Source: Larimichthys crocea
Taxonomy: Eukaryota > Chordata > Actinopteri > Sciaenidae
Length of the DNA stretch: 64,000 nucleotides
Assembly (NCBI RefSeq): GCF_000972845.2
Contig: NC_040016.1
Span: 17,737,732 to 17,801,731, forward strand
Direction of reading: 5' to 3'
Below the pieces are notes generated by a model that ran no database searches, was not told where the DNA came from, and saw nothing but the letters and a program-made list of their open reading frames with translations. The translations under genes and the position numbers were made by a program. Of the stretch, positions 12,451-25,865 are shown piece after piece. Numbering within the stretch: position 1 is the stretch's first letter; each line of letters starts with the position of its first letter.

Positions 12451-13849
12451 ATAACTGACCGATAGGACGATATCTTATGGCTAGAAATGTATAAGTTAAT
12501 ATAACTTTATTTTTTGGAATATATTATGAAAAAGGACAGACAATGTCAGTCGTTACTCACCATGTAAGAAGGCAGTATGTCTGCATGCTACACCAATCAT
12601 CATTAATCTTTTGCTTGTGGACATTAATTGAAATATTACTCGTGTAGAACCGCTGTTTCTGTATTCCTCGGTGCTGTGTAACTCTCTGAGATGAAGAAGG
12701 GTTAATCTCAGCGCAGAAAAAAAAAAAGCCCATTCAGACAAGACTGGACACACTCACCCTCATCATTCATTATCACTCCCAGCTAATAATTCACTCAGCT
12801 GTCTGACTTTGATTAATAACGCCGTAGCTGCATTAAAAAAGAAAAAAGAAAAGAAAGATTCTTTAAAGATAGTCCAATTAATTTCCCCTCTCTAGGTTTT
12901 CCTCTGCTGCTCTTTTGTTTAAGTTATATTCCATCGTTCTCTCGTCCCTTTTCCACCTCTTCTCTAATTTCCCTTCTTTTCTTCCACCTGTACTGTTCAT
13001 TTTAACCCAATCAGCCTCTAATTGGCTGCTTCACGCTGTGAGAAAGGCAGAGATAAAGCGGTCTGTTATACACACACACACACACAACAACAGACACGTG
13101 TAATGGCGGGCAGAAAACAAGGAGCCCGGCTGTTAAAAATGTGCACATCATTTTTAATGACTTTGTTTCCTCTCTCTCTCTCTCCCTGTGCCTTTTGTAT
13201 CACGACGCCCTCTGCAATAGTTTACCGTACATCTTGATCCACAGCACATTCCTCACTACTTGCACTTCTCTGCGTCCTTTCTGTGCGTTTGTTGTGGACA
13301 GCCAGATTCAAATTAAAGTCGAAAACGTTTCTGTTTTTTTTTTCAGACAGTAGACCTAATGAGATAACTTCATAGCTCTCGTGTCCTCTCCTTTGTCTCG
13401 GCGCCTCTTTTTTTCCTGTGGCTGCTGCTTAACTGCTGTAATCAGCAGAATTTTTTTTCCTTTTTCATCGGCTCCACTTACAAAGCCCTCTGTCTCTCCT
13501 ACAGCTCAGCTGAATGAGACAGAAAGAAGAATCGCTGCTCAGGCAGCAGGTGAGGGAAGCAGCACACTCGCTCCAGACTCAGGACACACGTACAGGACAC
13601 GGGGCTGTGAACAAGCTTGTCCTTAGAGACTTTTACTACCCCCGAACTTTCAGACTGTGCAGTAATGTCCTTTTCTCTGCATAATATGCCCTAACTCCTA
13701 AAATAGTCATGTTTATTTAAAATACTAAATTCTAATGTCTCCTAAATTTGTTCCCTTGGGAATGCTTTCCTGGTCATGCAAGGCCGGACTTTAAATGCTG
13801 CTCTTAGCATATAAAATAGTAACTAGTCTTGCTCTGTCAAATTGAACAA

Positions 13850-14060
13850 ACCTTACAAACCTCTGCACCCCGTTCCTCTCTTTAAGATCTCAGCAGGCAG
13901 GCCTCTCGTTTTAAGAAAATCCTCAGGAAATGGAGTTCTTTCACCCCCCGAGCTTCTTCTCTTTGGCATAAACTCCCAGCTGCTGTCAAGGAAGCTGCTC
14001 TCCTTGTGATTTTTCAAATCCGGACTTAAGACTTATTTATTCTCGCTGTCTTAAGAGTGT
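13850..14060 (+). mobile_element. Decayed LINE ORF2 3' end
   Basis: Conceptual translation gives pieces resembling the C-terminal end of fish LINE ORF2: 'FHPPSFFSLWHKLPAAVKEA', then an 'FKSGLKTYLF'-like stretch, with stops and frameshifts. Nothing else of the ORF is present. Confidence 0.45.
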
Positions 14061-14775
14061 GCAGAACTTTGAAAATTTGATGGGATTAAACTGTGTCTAC
14101 ATTGCAGCTCAAGCTTGGCTCGGTCGTATTTCTATTTTACTGTAGCCTCGATGAAGAGTTTTAGCAATATTTTAGTGAATGGAGTAGTCAACCCAACCAT
14201 ACCACTGCCTGACCTCCGTTTGAACTTGTGTGTTGATATATATTCACATGATTATAATCCAGCTACATTTTGTCTTTGTTTCCATTCTTCCCCCTTTAAG
14301 TGCGGAGATGAAGTATGTCTTTGTCTCCTCAGAGAACTTAAGCCAAGATGTTAGCCACTGTTAATGTCCCTTTTAAAGCCCAATTAGATATCGGACAATA
14401 CAAATACACTCGATTTGACTCCGCAGAGGAGACCGTCCTCCAATAATGAGGGTGGAGGCGATGATAAATCACTGAGTCTGAACAAGCAGGAAGCACGGAG
14501 ACAGCTGCTGAGTCGTCTCTCGTCCTCTCCGTGATACTTTAAAAAGCTCTGTACCATCTGGGTGGAAAAACACGAACTTAGTTTTAAATGTGGATATCAG
14601 ACAAAACTGCAGACGTCCTCTGTGGGTGCCGGTGAGAAACAAACTTGAAAAGTTCATCTTCACACTGACTTATGGTACGCCGTACTTTTAAAGAAAGTAT
14701 TAGTGCTGAAGTACAGTATTCTTGAGCATTGGTCTGACTCCATACTAACAGAGCAGTTCTTTTTGTTACAATGCG

Positions 14776-14900
14776 TCTTCTCTTTTTTTAAAAGATATTT
14801 TTTAAAGTTTTGAACCTTTATTGTATAAGGACAGCTGAAGAGGCATAGACATAGATCTGTGGCCACAGGTCGGATTCGAACCATGGGCCGCTCAGTCGCC
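14776..14900 (-). mobile_element. tRNA-derived SINE, minus strand
   Basis: The minus strand carries the box B GGTTCGAATCC, then a body with 'CTCTTCAGCTGTCCTTATAC' and 'ATAAAGG' and an A-rich end. The tail resembles the SINE at 15267-15450, so the two look like members of one family in opposite orientations. Confidence 0.5.
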
Positions 14901-15266
14901 TATCCTTCTTTTCTGACTCAGTTGAAACTAAATGATAACACAGTTTTTATGGGTGCAGGTAATACCCTCAGGTTGTGTTGCTTCCTTTGTTTCTAAGACA
15001 CCTACCCTAACCTCCATACTATATATAGTGTCCTCTAGGGTGTTATTCCCAACCCTGACTAAGCTGTTTTACCATTAATGCCCCAGCCTAAGAGCTGGTG
15101 ACCATTTTTATTTGTTTTTTCGCCCCTGCCCCTCAAACAGCCTCCAAGTCCAAGACCACTGAGTGGTGACAGTATTGACGAAAAGATTAGTATGGTCTAC
15201 CTAAGGTGTACTTGTATTCATCACAAGTAGTTATAAAAATGAAACACATTAAATTATATCGTATTA

Positions 15267-15450
15267 GGGGCGGTCGGTAGCATAGTGGGTTAAGCGACCG
15301 CCCTGTGTGTGGAGGCTATAGTCCTCGCTGCAGCTGGCCCCGGCTCAAATCCAGCATCGGACGGCTAATTTACTGTGTGTCACTCTGCTTCCTGTCTATC
15401 CTCAGCTGTACTATCATTAAAGGCATAAAAAGGCCAAAAAAATAATCCTA
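15267..15450 (+). mobile_element. tRNA-derived SINE, plus strand
   Basis: The tRNA-like head starts GGGCGGTCGGTAGCATAGTG and has box A-like TAGCATAGTGGG and box B-like GGCTCAAATCC. The body (CCTGTCTATCCTCAGCTGTA) and the tail CATTAAAGGCATAAAAAGGC complete a typical fish SINE. Confidence 0.65.
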
Positions 15451-18400
15451 AAAATATTGTATAGACTATATGATATACATATATTATGCAAATATAGATG
15501 ATTGGGGTCTATTGGACAAAACGATTGCTGCGATGTTGCTGATCAATAGTGTAAAGATTACAAATATTCACTTCTGCTGATGAAGTTTGAAAGTACTGAA
15601 ATAGGCGAGACATTAAACTGATGAAATCCTCCATCTGCTTGCTTTGTTCCACCAAATTATTCATTTCTGCAGTCACACAGTAATAACATTGAAATACAAT
15701 TCCATTTAAAATCCACTCTCATATGTTTTCATTATGCCAAAAACAATACTCAACAATTTCACTTTTGTCCTTAGAGAGGAGGAGAAATTATTACTGCTTG
15801 CTCAGCTTGTTTTGCTTTCTTCCTTCGGTTTTTTCTTTCTCCTCTTCGCTCTTGCTTGTTCTGCAGCAGGAAGCGTCTGATTAAAAACACAATCAGCACG
15901 GCCGCGGGCCCCGTGCCTTCTAATCAAACCATAATGGGAGTTTACCATGCATTATCTCTGACTGGGATTTAATGAGACTTTAGCATGCATTATCTCAAAG
16001 TGAAATTTAATAGCGGTATCCAGGGGGCATTTGCAATCCCATCTGTGTCTCTTTGCCAAGTCTGAGTCAGAGGAAACAACAGCAGGAAAGGTGAGGCGAG
16101 GCTTGTCTTGAGCTCCGGAGCGGGCTTGGATACATTCCCTGCAACAGATGCTGTACCTCTGTTTGCTGTCGGGACTGGGGATGACTTTCCATCTGCTCTG
16201 CTTTGCCCTTGTATGGTTGTTTGGAACATCAAGGTGCCGTAGTGAGCAGAGAGCCCGTCCTTCAGCTACTGTAAAAAGGACCTGGTTTGATCCCCCCTTT
16301 GCCAGCAAGCATCATCCCGCTGAGGTGTCCTTGAACAAATTTGTGGATCCTGTGCAGCTTCAGGGGCACAGAAAAGTATCTGGCGAGTGACCAATTGCAT
16401 TTTTGTATAAAAACTTTCCTGAAACAACCAATTAAGCAAGCTTTCCTTTTCCCTTTTGTCCTGCGAAGCAGACACAAAGCGCTTCCACTCACATCATCAG
16501 ACCCATCCTTTTTAAGTTTAAGTGACAGCGACGGATAAAAGCTGCTGCTTTTCCAAAACACAGACACTTTCCTTACATTTGTGACAAAGAGGAAAACTCA
16601 CGCATGTGTGCTACAATAGTATTTTATAGTAACCACATGTCATCCCATGCAGCACATTGTTTGCTGCAGGACATGTTGTTGATGATGGAGACAGAAAAAA
16701 AAGGCCACATGTTGAAGACACGTGACGAAATGACCTCTGCAGCGAAGAGCCTGGTTGCGTGTGCGGGTCAAAGCTGTGGTGGAAAAATTGATGAATAATT
16801 GATTTTACTCTAATGGGTGCATTTGTGTGTGTGTGTGAGTGTGTGCACTCTAAATTGCGTACTTGTTGATATTCACTGCATTGTACAAAACATTAATGCT
16901 ATTTTCTTAAATATTCAATCGGAGCCTTTTTTTTATTTGAAAACAGAAATATGGAATTATGTTATCACGTCAGATGATTGACAGTTTTGCCTCCCTGACA
17001 TATGCCTCCTTGTTGGTGTTTTCCATGTTATTACGAAAACACTGCTGTGCATGAAGAATAGCGAGGGATGTCATCACCTCGGCATGTCAGCCTGTCCATA
17101 GGTTCACTGCTGACATTATTCCTGCAAACCTAATTAACAAAATCACACCATCGGCATGCAATCCCTTGAACGCATGACAAGCAGGCGGGAGGGGAGTGTG
17201 AAAGTATTAATATTTATGGCTCCGCTCGGTAGTGAATAGAGAAATGGACTAAATTAGCAAGTCTAATGCTTTGCAATGCTGTAATCCACTGCAAGGGGAG
17301 AAAATTGATACAGTATCCACTCTCCAAATCACCGGTGGAGTGCTGCCATCAGGGTTGATTTTCGAGCTGAGAGGCTCTATTTTGTAGCATTTACCTTGTG
17401 CCGTGCTGCACATTCAGGATGGGATGCGCCTTATGAAGCTGTATAAACTACAGATGGTTATAAGGCACCTGCATTATGGCATTGGTCTCCTTCTCTCCCT
17501 CTCCTCCTCCTGTCTCATTCTTCATCCTACAAACTTTTAATGAGTCATAATCTGTGTATGGCTGTGATTAGATTTAATGAGGCGCCACCAACCTTGGGGT
17601 CGACTCAACTCAGCAGCAACACGCTCACTAATTTGTGACAGTGCACAACCACGCTTTGGACCTTTATGACAGAGGCACCATGCAAGCGAATACAGGATTA
17701 AGCTTCTCAAAGTCTTGTTTTGGGTTTTTTTTTTTTCTTCTCCTCTTTGGTTTCAAGACACGTAGTAACTAATTGGCGGGGATGTCAAGTCTCGATTGGG
17801 AAGCAGGAAGAAAAAAGGAGAAACTTTCATGAGCGTTCTGACGTCAGTTTTTTTTTTTTTTTGCTTTTGCGGCTTCCCAGGAGACGGAGATTCTCAAATA
17901 TATCAAAGATGTGAAGACGAAGAAGAAGAGCAATGAAAATCTCTGAAGCGGGAACCAGTCAGGCAAAGACAAGACCCAATTTCTGGTCTATTACAGCCAT
18001 CACATACAGTAGTTGTGACTAGATGTAAGTAGATGAATAAAATGAAAGAGGCCAGAAAGTAAAGTATAAAGACAGAGAGAGAGCCAGCACATGAATAATC
18101 TGCTATAATAAAAAAGAAGCTCATACATAATTATTTGATTCTTGAAGTTTATGTGGAGATAAAACATGCCCACTTCAATTCTTGTGACTCACATTCATTC
18201 ATTCATTTATTAGAGCAACATATAAATCATCCAGTGTGGATTTATGACTCAAGACACAAAAGAATGAGTAGCAATAAAACACCTCCTGTGTAAACACTTA
18301 TTAAAAAACTGCTAATCGACCGTGGGGCCGTCACTCCATCTTTTTTCTCATCATCTAACAGACTGTCAGACTCATCAAATCGGTGTAGTGAAGCTTGCGT

Positions 18401-18699
18401 TGGGATGGCTGAGTCATAAGGCCCGAATCTCACTGTGTATTCAGACAAGCTATTGCCTTCACTTCACACTTGACAAACCGGTCTCTGTCAGGCCATAGGG
18501 CAATGTGCTGAGTGCTGCCTTTCCACCAGTAATGAGCTCCTTTAGCAAATCAGCTCTAAGTGCATGTTTTCAATGGGATGCACACTCACTCACACACACA
18601 CACACACACAGACACTCTTACAAACACAGAACATTGCCATGATCTCCCCCCGTCCTTGAACTGGGTCATGCTCTCAGCATTTGAGGAGAGGGGCTCTCA

Positions 18700-18759
<60 letters not shown>

Positions 18760-19589
18760 CCCTCGTGTGCACTCGCCCTGTTGTGCGCTAGTTAGCTGCT
18801 GCAGACCCAGAATGAAAGCACCAGGAATATGGCTCCCCTGTTGTGAAATTCATCCGGTATAATGCAGTGACAAACAGCATGGGGTGGGATACATCACAGT
18901 TTTTGAGCAATAACAGATAGAATAATGTTGCAATATATAGAATCCTGTTAAAAAATACAGTTCTCACCCAGTTTGTGCTTCCTTGCAAAGTAAGGGTCCA
19001 TCTCACAGACTGTTGTGTTTTTCCTCAGGTAGACGGAAGCATTCGGATAAAGTGAAAACCACAGTATCATAAAAAATGGTCCATAAACTTCTTACATTTA
19101 ACTTTTACTGCACCTCATTAAAAGCAATAAACCACAGAAATGAAGAGCACAACCTAAATGGTGAAATTGTTGGATTTAATGATCAATAAACGCGTGTCCT
19201 ATAAGGAAAGCGGAAGTCGTTTTGTTAATACCTGGGAAAAAAAAAAACATAAACGGGGTATAAAAAAGCTAGACGGGCATTTCGGTGACTCGCGGATGAC
19301 CTGACATAAACATAAATTTTGCCTTTTTCAGTTAATTAGGGGATATGCACAGGATTGTAGAGTGCGAAAGCTGCTGAGGTACAATTTGTATTTTCTCATG
19401 GGACTAAAGCAAGTTCCTACAACAGCTGTCTTTGCTTTGTTTTAAGCTGTTTTAAACAGGTCAGGCCCACAGTATTAGCATGCATGCTTGGGGACCATTG
19501 TCTTTTTTTGGGGTTTTTTTTTTTTTTTTAGAACTAGTACACATTTTTTATTTGTTTGTGTGTCTATCCACCATTTTGATGCTGGAATA
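15451..19589. other. Gene-free non-coding stretch
   Basis: No coding chain is seen. Unique AT-rich blocks, for example 15860-16020 and 17160-17330, contain repeated phrases such as CATGCATTATCTC and look like candidate regulatory DNA. The stretch also holds CA (18591-18610) and GT (18702-18755) microsatellites. Confidence 0.45.
18702..18755. repeat. (TG)27 microsatellite
   Basis: About 27 uninterrupted TG units, long enough to be polymorphic. Confidence 0.95.
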
Positions 19590-19880
19590 TCTTGATGTAT
19601 TGCTATTATAGCGCACCCATGAGGTTCATATTTGTGGCTTGTCTGAACAACTCTTGGTTATCCATGAGATTTAGTTTTAATGATCCCCGGACTTTTCTTC
19701 CAAGCGCCACCAGCAAGGTTAAAATTTCAGTTTGTCCGGGACTTTGCTTATTTCCATCACCCTCTGTTATACTTTGGCGTTAACTAGTAAATAATATCAT
19801 ATGAACAAGCTGAACCAAGATGGCATGTTACCATGCTGACATTTGCATTTAGCTCACAGTGCAGCTGTGCCTTCATACAT
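19590..19880 (-). repeat. Dispersed teleost repeat, same family as 11803-12450
   Basis: Reverse-complement phrases of the same fish repeat are present (GCGCCACCAGCAAGGTTAAA, GATGGCATGTTACCATGCTG and TGACATTTGCATTTAGC), in decayed form. Confidence 0.45.
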
Positions 19881-21175
19881 CTCACGGGGCTGCTGGAGTG
19901 GCTGAAGGCAGTAAGTTTGATCTCTATACATGTGAACTGTTGTTTGATCAAGATCCTACCCTACTTGAACATGTAAAATATGTTGTTTGTGAGTATCTGT
20001 GGGCTTCTATCTGGGGCTGAGGAAGAGCAGTGGATATGAGGGAGGTGGATAAAGAAATTATCAGGTCAGGTTACAAGACCATTAGGGAAACATGTATCCC
20101 AAGGGGAGGACAGCATGTGCCATCCAAAGCCAAGAGCTGGCAGCCTTTCATTCTTACCAAGACTATACCAAATGTTTTTTTTGGGGGGTGGGTGCATTAA
20201 AAACATACAACTTGGCACGCTATGGCATAATTGTCTTTAATCTACTTCTTCATTGTCAAATGAGCCAAACCTCCTCTCCACCTTCTCTTCCTTTCCGATG
20301 ACCAGTCATCTATCTCTCTCTGACTCATTCCCTCAAATGGGAATCACTCCTCCTTATTCACCACAGAGAGATTACAGGCCCGGAACAGATGAGATGAAGC
20401 GCACAGCAGCAGTGCTGAGATATGGACCTACAGTCCACAGCGGACAGGGAAGGGGAGGATGACATTGTGCTGATGTGCAGAAAATTCCAGCGTTAAGTGT
20501 GTCATAGTTTTATACCCAGACCACCTTTTACAGGTTTCATAGAAGCAAATGGAAAATAGAGAGGTTGTGAGAGAGAGAGAGAGAGAGAGATCATAAACAT
20601 TCATATTCACTGAACCGGAATAGTTTGAAATTTCTTCTTGTTTGGCTTTTGAAACTATTCTGGATTTGTGAAAGCACAATGTCCTTGCTGCCACGTCCTT
20701 GCAGGAGCAGTCAAACCAACTGATTAATGATCCAGTAGTAGGAAACACACACAAAGGCGAGCAGGTACTTTGGGAATCAATTCATCACACTTTATTTTGT
20801 GTGACCCCAGCTTGATGTAGTAGCTAGAGAGCAGCACAATACTCTCTCAGCACAAATGTACGAGCGTGGTATGGAACATACATGCTCACGCACCCACACA
20901 ATGGAAGAAAAAAGAACATTTCCACTGCTGCAAAATCAAAACCATCATTTCTGGGTTGAGTGTGATTGAGGGGAGACTAAAGGAGTGTGTACAAATTATA
21001 GGGATAGTGTTTGATTATCAAGAACGCCTCAATTACTTACATTTCTTTATTTACACTGGATGAAACCGACTCCAATAAAGCATCTGACCACAGCACAACA
21101 GGGTTAAGGACATGTTTGGGTTATCCCATGCTATGTATAGACATACTGAGGATGCTTCATTAAATCGAGGGGTCA

Positions 21176-23010
21176 CTAGGCCAGACCCCTAAAGGCTTGC
21201 AGGTGCTGGTTGAACTGGTCGGCGTTTTCTTTGGCCGTAAGAAGCTGCTTTTCACACCACTCAACCAGAGACTGCCGCAACATCTCCACACGCACGCCAT
21301 GGAAGTGCGCGATCTGGTAGAAACACATCACGCGCATGTTAACACAGGCAGTGGACAAACAGGATGTTACACAATACATGTGAAATGGGTAAACCGTATC
21401 CCTTACCTCCTGTTTAGCAACTCCACAAATGTGTTCAAACTCTGTCTCTGCTGCTTTCTTCACCTCCTCCATCTGATGAATATATATATATATAGAAAGA
21501 GAGAGTCAACATCATTTTATACATGATCCTCGTGCATCTCTGCATGGCTTTTGAATCATTTCAGCAGAACGTTACTGACACCTGCTGGTCACAGAGACAC
21601 TCACAGCAGCCTTCTTTACAGGTTTGGCCTTCTCTGCGTTCTTCCTCGCAGCCTCTAACTCCACTAGTTTACAGGTTCTCCTGAAGAGCATTTCCTGCAT
21701 TGAAAGTAATAATCAGGTTACACCCGGGAATATTAATAAGAAGTTTAAGTGTCGTGTCATATTTCAAAAGCTAGGCTAGGGTTTAAGGTCGATGGACACA
21801 CCTTTTCTGCCTCCTGGTAGCGTGACTCCAAGTCCAGGCCTAGCCCAAGAGTGTTCAAGTTGTTCTCAGCGACGCTTGTCATATTTTTCTGCCCGCGCAC
21901 AAGCACATAACCTGCAGATTATTTCGCAAAACAACGGCAACGATAATCTATTCCTATTAAAGGAAGGACAAACGACTTACCTTCATAGAATCGAAGACTT
22001 CGGATAGTTTCACACAAGCCCTGTGAGATGAAAGCGTACGTGTTTTTTAAAAATAAATGTGCACAATCTTCAGGGGGCATTAACTTTGATTACATGTGAC
22101 ACTCACTTAGAGAAAGCCTGTTTGTCAGGATCCTCCCCAGGTTCAACGCAGAGATGCAAAGCAGCTGAGAAGTGTCCACAGGCCACTGCTATTTCTGCAA
22201 ACAAATAAAGCATGGGACTCACATCAACATCTGACTTGGGGCAGATATAATTCGTCTTGTGATGAGACAAACGCTAACATATTACATGTCCTCCTATAAT
22301 AATATATCCTATATCCTATAATAATCTGTTGAATCTGAACACACGTCAATCACAAACAACACCAACTGATGAGCACGTCTCGTTGGTCCTCCCAAACTTT
22401 AAAATGAAAAGCAGCACTTTTCTTACTTTGCTCAGTTAGCACCACATCCAGGAATTTCTGAACAAAAAAAAACAAAAAAAACAAAAGGTTGTAAGTTCAA
22501 AAATCAGGACAGAGTGTCTGGTTTTGTAAGAGAAGAGAACAAAATGAAGGAGGAACACAAACAAAAAACTGGCTCACCTCAGCTGCAGTTTTGGTACAGC
22601 CGGTTAGAAGAAGGTTATGATCACGTTCAGTTTGAAAGAACTCATCCACGTCCTGCAGACACAGACATCATGGCATTGAAACATAAAAATACAGGTGCAA
22701 AGGCTGTAAATCTCTGTTTGTATGAGTCCCAGTTGTGTACCTTATGGCCTTCTTTCCTCATCCCTTCCACAGCTTGGCTCAGCCGGTTGAAAATGTTTTT
22801 CTTTATTCTCTGTCTGCCTGGAGGCTACAATTAATATTAATATTGTTTGAACAACAGTATATGAAAAAATCTTTCCCACACGAGAGGAAGTCTAGACGAC
22901 AGATACACTGTGCTGACAACAATGTGAGACGTCATAATCTTTTATACAAATAAATATAGTCCCAGCATTAGGAAATGGAAACTGGGTACATACAGTAAGC
23001 TTTTCAAATG

Positions 23011-23054
<44 letters not shown>

Positions 23055-25301
23055 TTCTGTAAACTTTCCGTGCTTTTTGGCCCATGCCACTACAAAATCT
23101 GCTTATGCTCGTTATGCAGCATTCCAGACTTGACGGGAATCTGTCCCGGTCAAACGGGAAGAACTTACTGTATCATCATCACCTGACACAAACTCTGACT
23201 TTCATACAGTGTGTGTGTGTGTGTGTGTCTAATATAATATTTATATTATGGAAACAATTCATGCGTTTCTTTGACTCAAGCATCACGTGAGGTCTTTTAT
23301 GACTTGTTTGTTTTGTCCTCCTGACTGTTCCTTTATTTACAGACAGTAGTCAGGTGGATGAACTTGTACCTTAAGTACATACACTGCTGTATCTCATTAC
23401 GTTCCACTAGAGCTGTGTCCTAACTCAATAAGAGCTTTCATTAAACTTCTCAATTCCATCACTAAAACAAAAGACTCCTCCAGATGTGGCCAGAGGTTTT
23501 AAACGGACACAACTCGTGCATCATGTCGGTCACTTGTATGGATGCTATATTCGGCTACAGGCAGAAACCTGCTATGGTGCTACGGCGAGCACTCTGTGTG
23601 ACTATGTCATTTAAGGTGGGAAGTGCAGGGGCAGCACACTGGCCCTATAAAGAAGATTATATTTGCCACATGGATCTCTCCATTTTCTCTTCTGAAAAGT
23701 GAAAGTTTAACCATTTATTATCCGTCTCCGTCGTAAAAAGCATGTTGCAACCTTCTGTAACATAAAATTCGAATTAGACAAGAAGTAGAAGTCAAGTTAA
23801 AAAAAAATTTGTTTGTGTGCACTCACGTCTGAGCTGGTCAGGAAGATCTCCACTGCTTTATTTTTGCTGAGTATGCTGTGTGCAGCAATCTGCCGGAGGA
23901 AGGCTTCCAGCGCTTTACAGTACGGCTGCCACTCTTCCAGAGCAAGAAAACCTGCAGGAAACAGCAAAATCTCAGACACATGGAAAATATATTTGGTTAA
24001 TTCCACTTCAAAATCTAATCCATTTTATTTTTCAGATGTACTCACCAAGCTGTTTCACGACTTTTGCAGATGCATTCACCTGAGCCTTTGCAGGAAGAGG
24101 AGGAAACTTGAAGAAAAAAAAAACATTACATTATTTCCCTTATTGATTCATCACCGCAAGCTTCCTGCTTATCGTTTATACCAATAACTGTCTCTCATTA
24201 GGTACTTGGCTTGGGAGAGGCAAGCCAATAAGGTTGATGCTTTTTGAACTGTGCAGTGTGCAGGGTTTACAGTATGCACACATTATGATCCGCTATTACA
24301 CAGCATCATGTGCTTGTGTAATATAATCACACACACTGTCACACTAGGAAGTAGCATACCAAGAAATGTTTGCTTGAGAAAGAAATCCAATTAGACCGCA
24401 CAGCTTCAACTTCATTTTCTACAGCACAACAACTAAAATCAGCTTCCTGATCACAAAGGAAAGGAAGCCGTAAAAAACAGAAAGGAGGAAGCATTTTAAA
24501 AAACTAAACACATTTCTCCCTGGGACTTAGTAGCAGTAGTAGGCAGTGTATGATTTTCTAAGTTACAGAAACACTGTGTTAGAATACATAATCTAATATT
24601 ATCACTGTTGTGCAGTTTAGCTGAACACACCCCTGAATCCTTGAAGCCACAGCAGGCAGTTAGAAAGAAAAGATATCATAACTCAACACACACACACACA
24701 CTTCCAAAAAGAAGTTAGTCACTTCACTGACTCAGCAGACAACATACACTAGTAATAATCCTCTTGACAGAAAAGTGTGTATAAGTTGTGCACAGATGAA
24801 ATAAAGTACTGACTATGACTCCCTGGATCCCGGGCACATCCTCCTGAGAGAACAGGTGCTGCTGGAGCCATTCAAAATCATCATAGGTCCGAGCCACATG
24901 GTACTCTCCTGTCCCAGACACCTGGCACATACAAGTGGTCACAGTTTTACAAAAATCAGCTGTTTATTGCATTAATTTATGTGTAATGTCAGCAATGTTT
25001 TTTTAGCAATTAACAAGTAAATTAAGAAATTTTCTCACCTTTTGAGACACAAGTAGGAAAGTAAGTGTGTCCCCGTCTTTCAGTGCCTCTGTAACCTTAA
25101 TGTTATGACCATGGACACTCAGAGTAGGTGAAACGTCCTTCACTTCTTCCTGTAATGAAAAAAAGTGGCAATCAATATCATCAATACAATAAGCTGGCAG
25201 TGAAAAACTTCACTTAGCCCACACACACACGTCTTCATGGAGTAAAAAGCCTGTCACATGATACTCAGAGGTTGTAAATTTTCAAGCAAACTTACCATCA
25301 T
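21176..25301 (-). CDS. PX-BAR sorting nexin, SNX5/SNX6/SNX32-like (complete, 369 aa)
   Basis: SNX5/6/32 proteins are the PX-BAR half of the SNX-BAR (ESCPE-1) coat that tubulates endosomes and sorts receptors such as the cation-independent mannose 6-phosphate receptor. Coding exons on the minus strand, 5' to 3', are 25301-25296 (ATG ATG), 25149-25039, 24921-24814, 24106-24046, 23951-23827, 22824-22741, 22652-22578, 22457-22427, 22194-22107, 22020-21981, 21888-21802, 21694-21605, 21472-21407 and 21313-21176. All junctions are GT..AG and in phase. Residues 1-137 form the PX domain (GEYHVARTYDDFEWLQQHLF); as in SNX5/6 only one arginine stands in the usual PI3P-binding motif. Residues from about 165 form the BAR coiled coil (MLFRRTCKLVELEAARKNAE). 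Family members are about 404 aa. This one is shorter at the N-terminus and in the PX helical insert, so the exact paralogue is unclear. The start rests on the ATG in a tiny first coding exon; an upstream 5' UTR exon is likely. Confidence 0.8.
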
Positions 25302-25865
25302 TATCAAGCCTGTGAGTTAATGTTTCCAGTCTGCCTTGTGTCTGCTCTGTAGAATGCTTAGATCTACTTTTATCTCGATTAAAAAGTGCATAAAGCTTGT
25401 AAAGATCTTCTGTCTTGTGTTGGCTTTGGTGCGCTCACGCTCCAACTGCTGAGCAGGCACAGGATATCCTCTGGGTCAAAGTGCACAATGGTCCTGTGAG
25501 AAATAGAGTAAGACAGTGCCAAATCTAAAGTGCTGGCGAGGGGAAAACGGTATGTTAGTCAGTAACTGAGGACCTTCGACACACCCACACAGGAAAAGTG
25601 GCCTAACGGTCCAATCAGTTCCTCCAGCTGTCAACCCTACAACCTCACAAACCTGTAAACAACCATAGTTATCCCCTCAAAGAGGCGGAATACAAGCATC
25701 TACCTAAGGCTCTATTTCTACACACTGAATACAAGACACAGATACTGAAAAGACAATCTAATATGGAGACTTTATTATCAATAGAAATACAATAGATAGA
25801 TAGACAGAAATCCAATACATCTAAACACAACAGTCATACAGATACAGCTTAAAGATCCCGGATGT

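Noticed and set aside
23484..23702. 72-aa frame within the SNX gene on the opposite strand
   Set aside because: It falls in an intron and shows no coding features.
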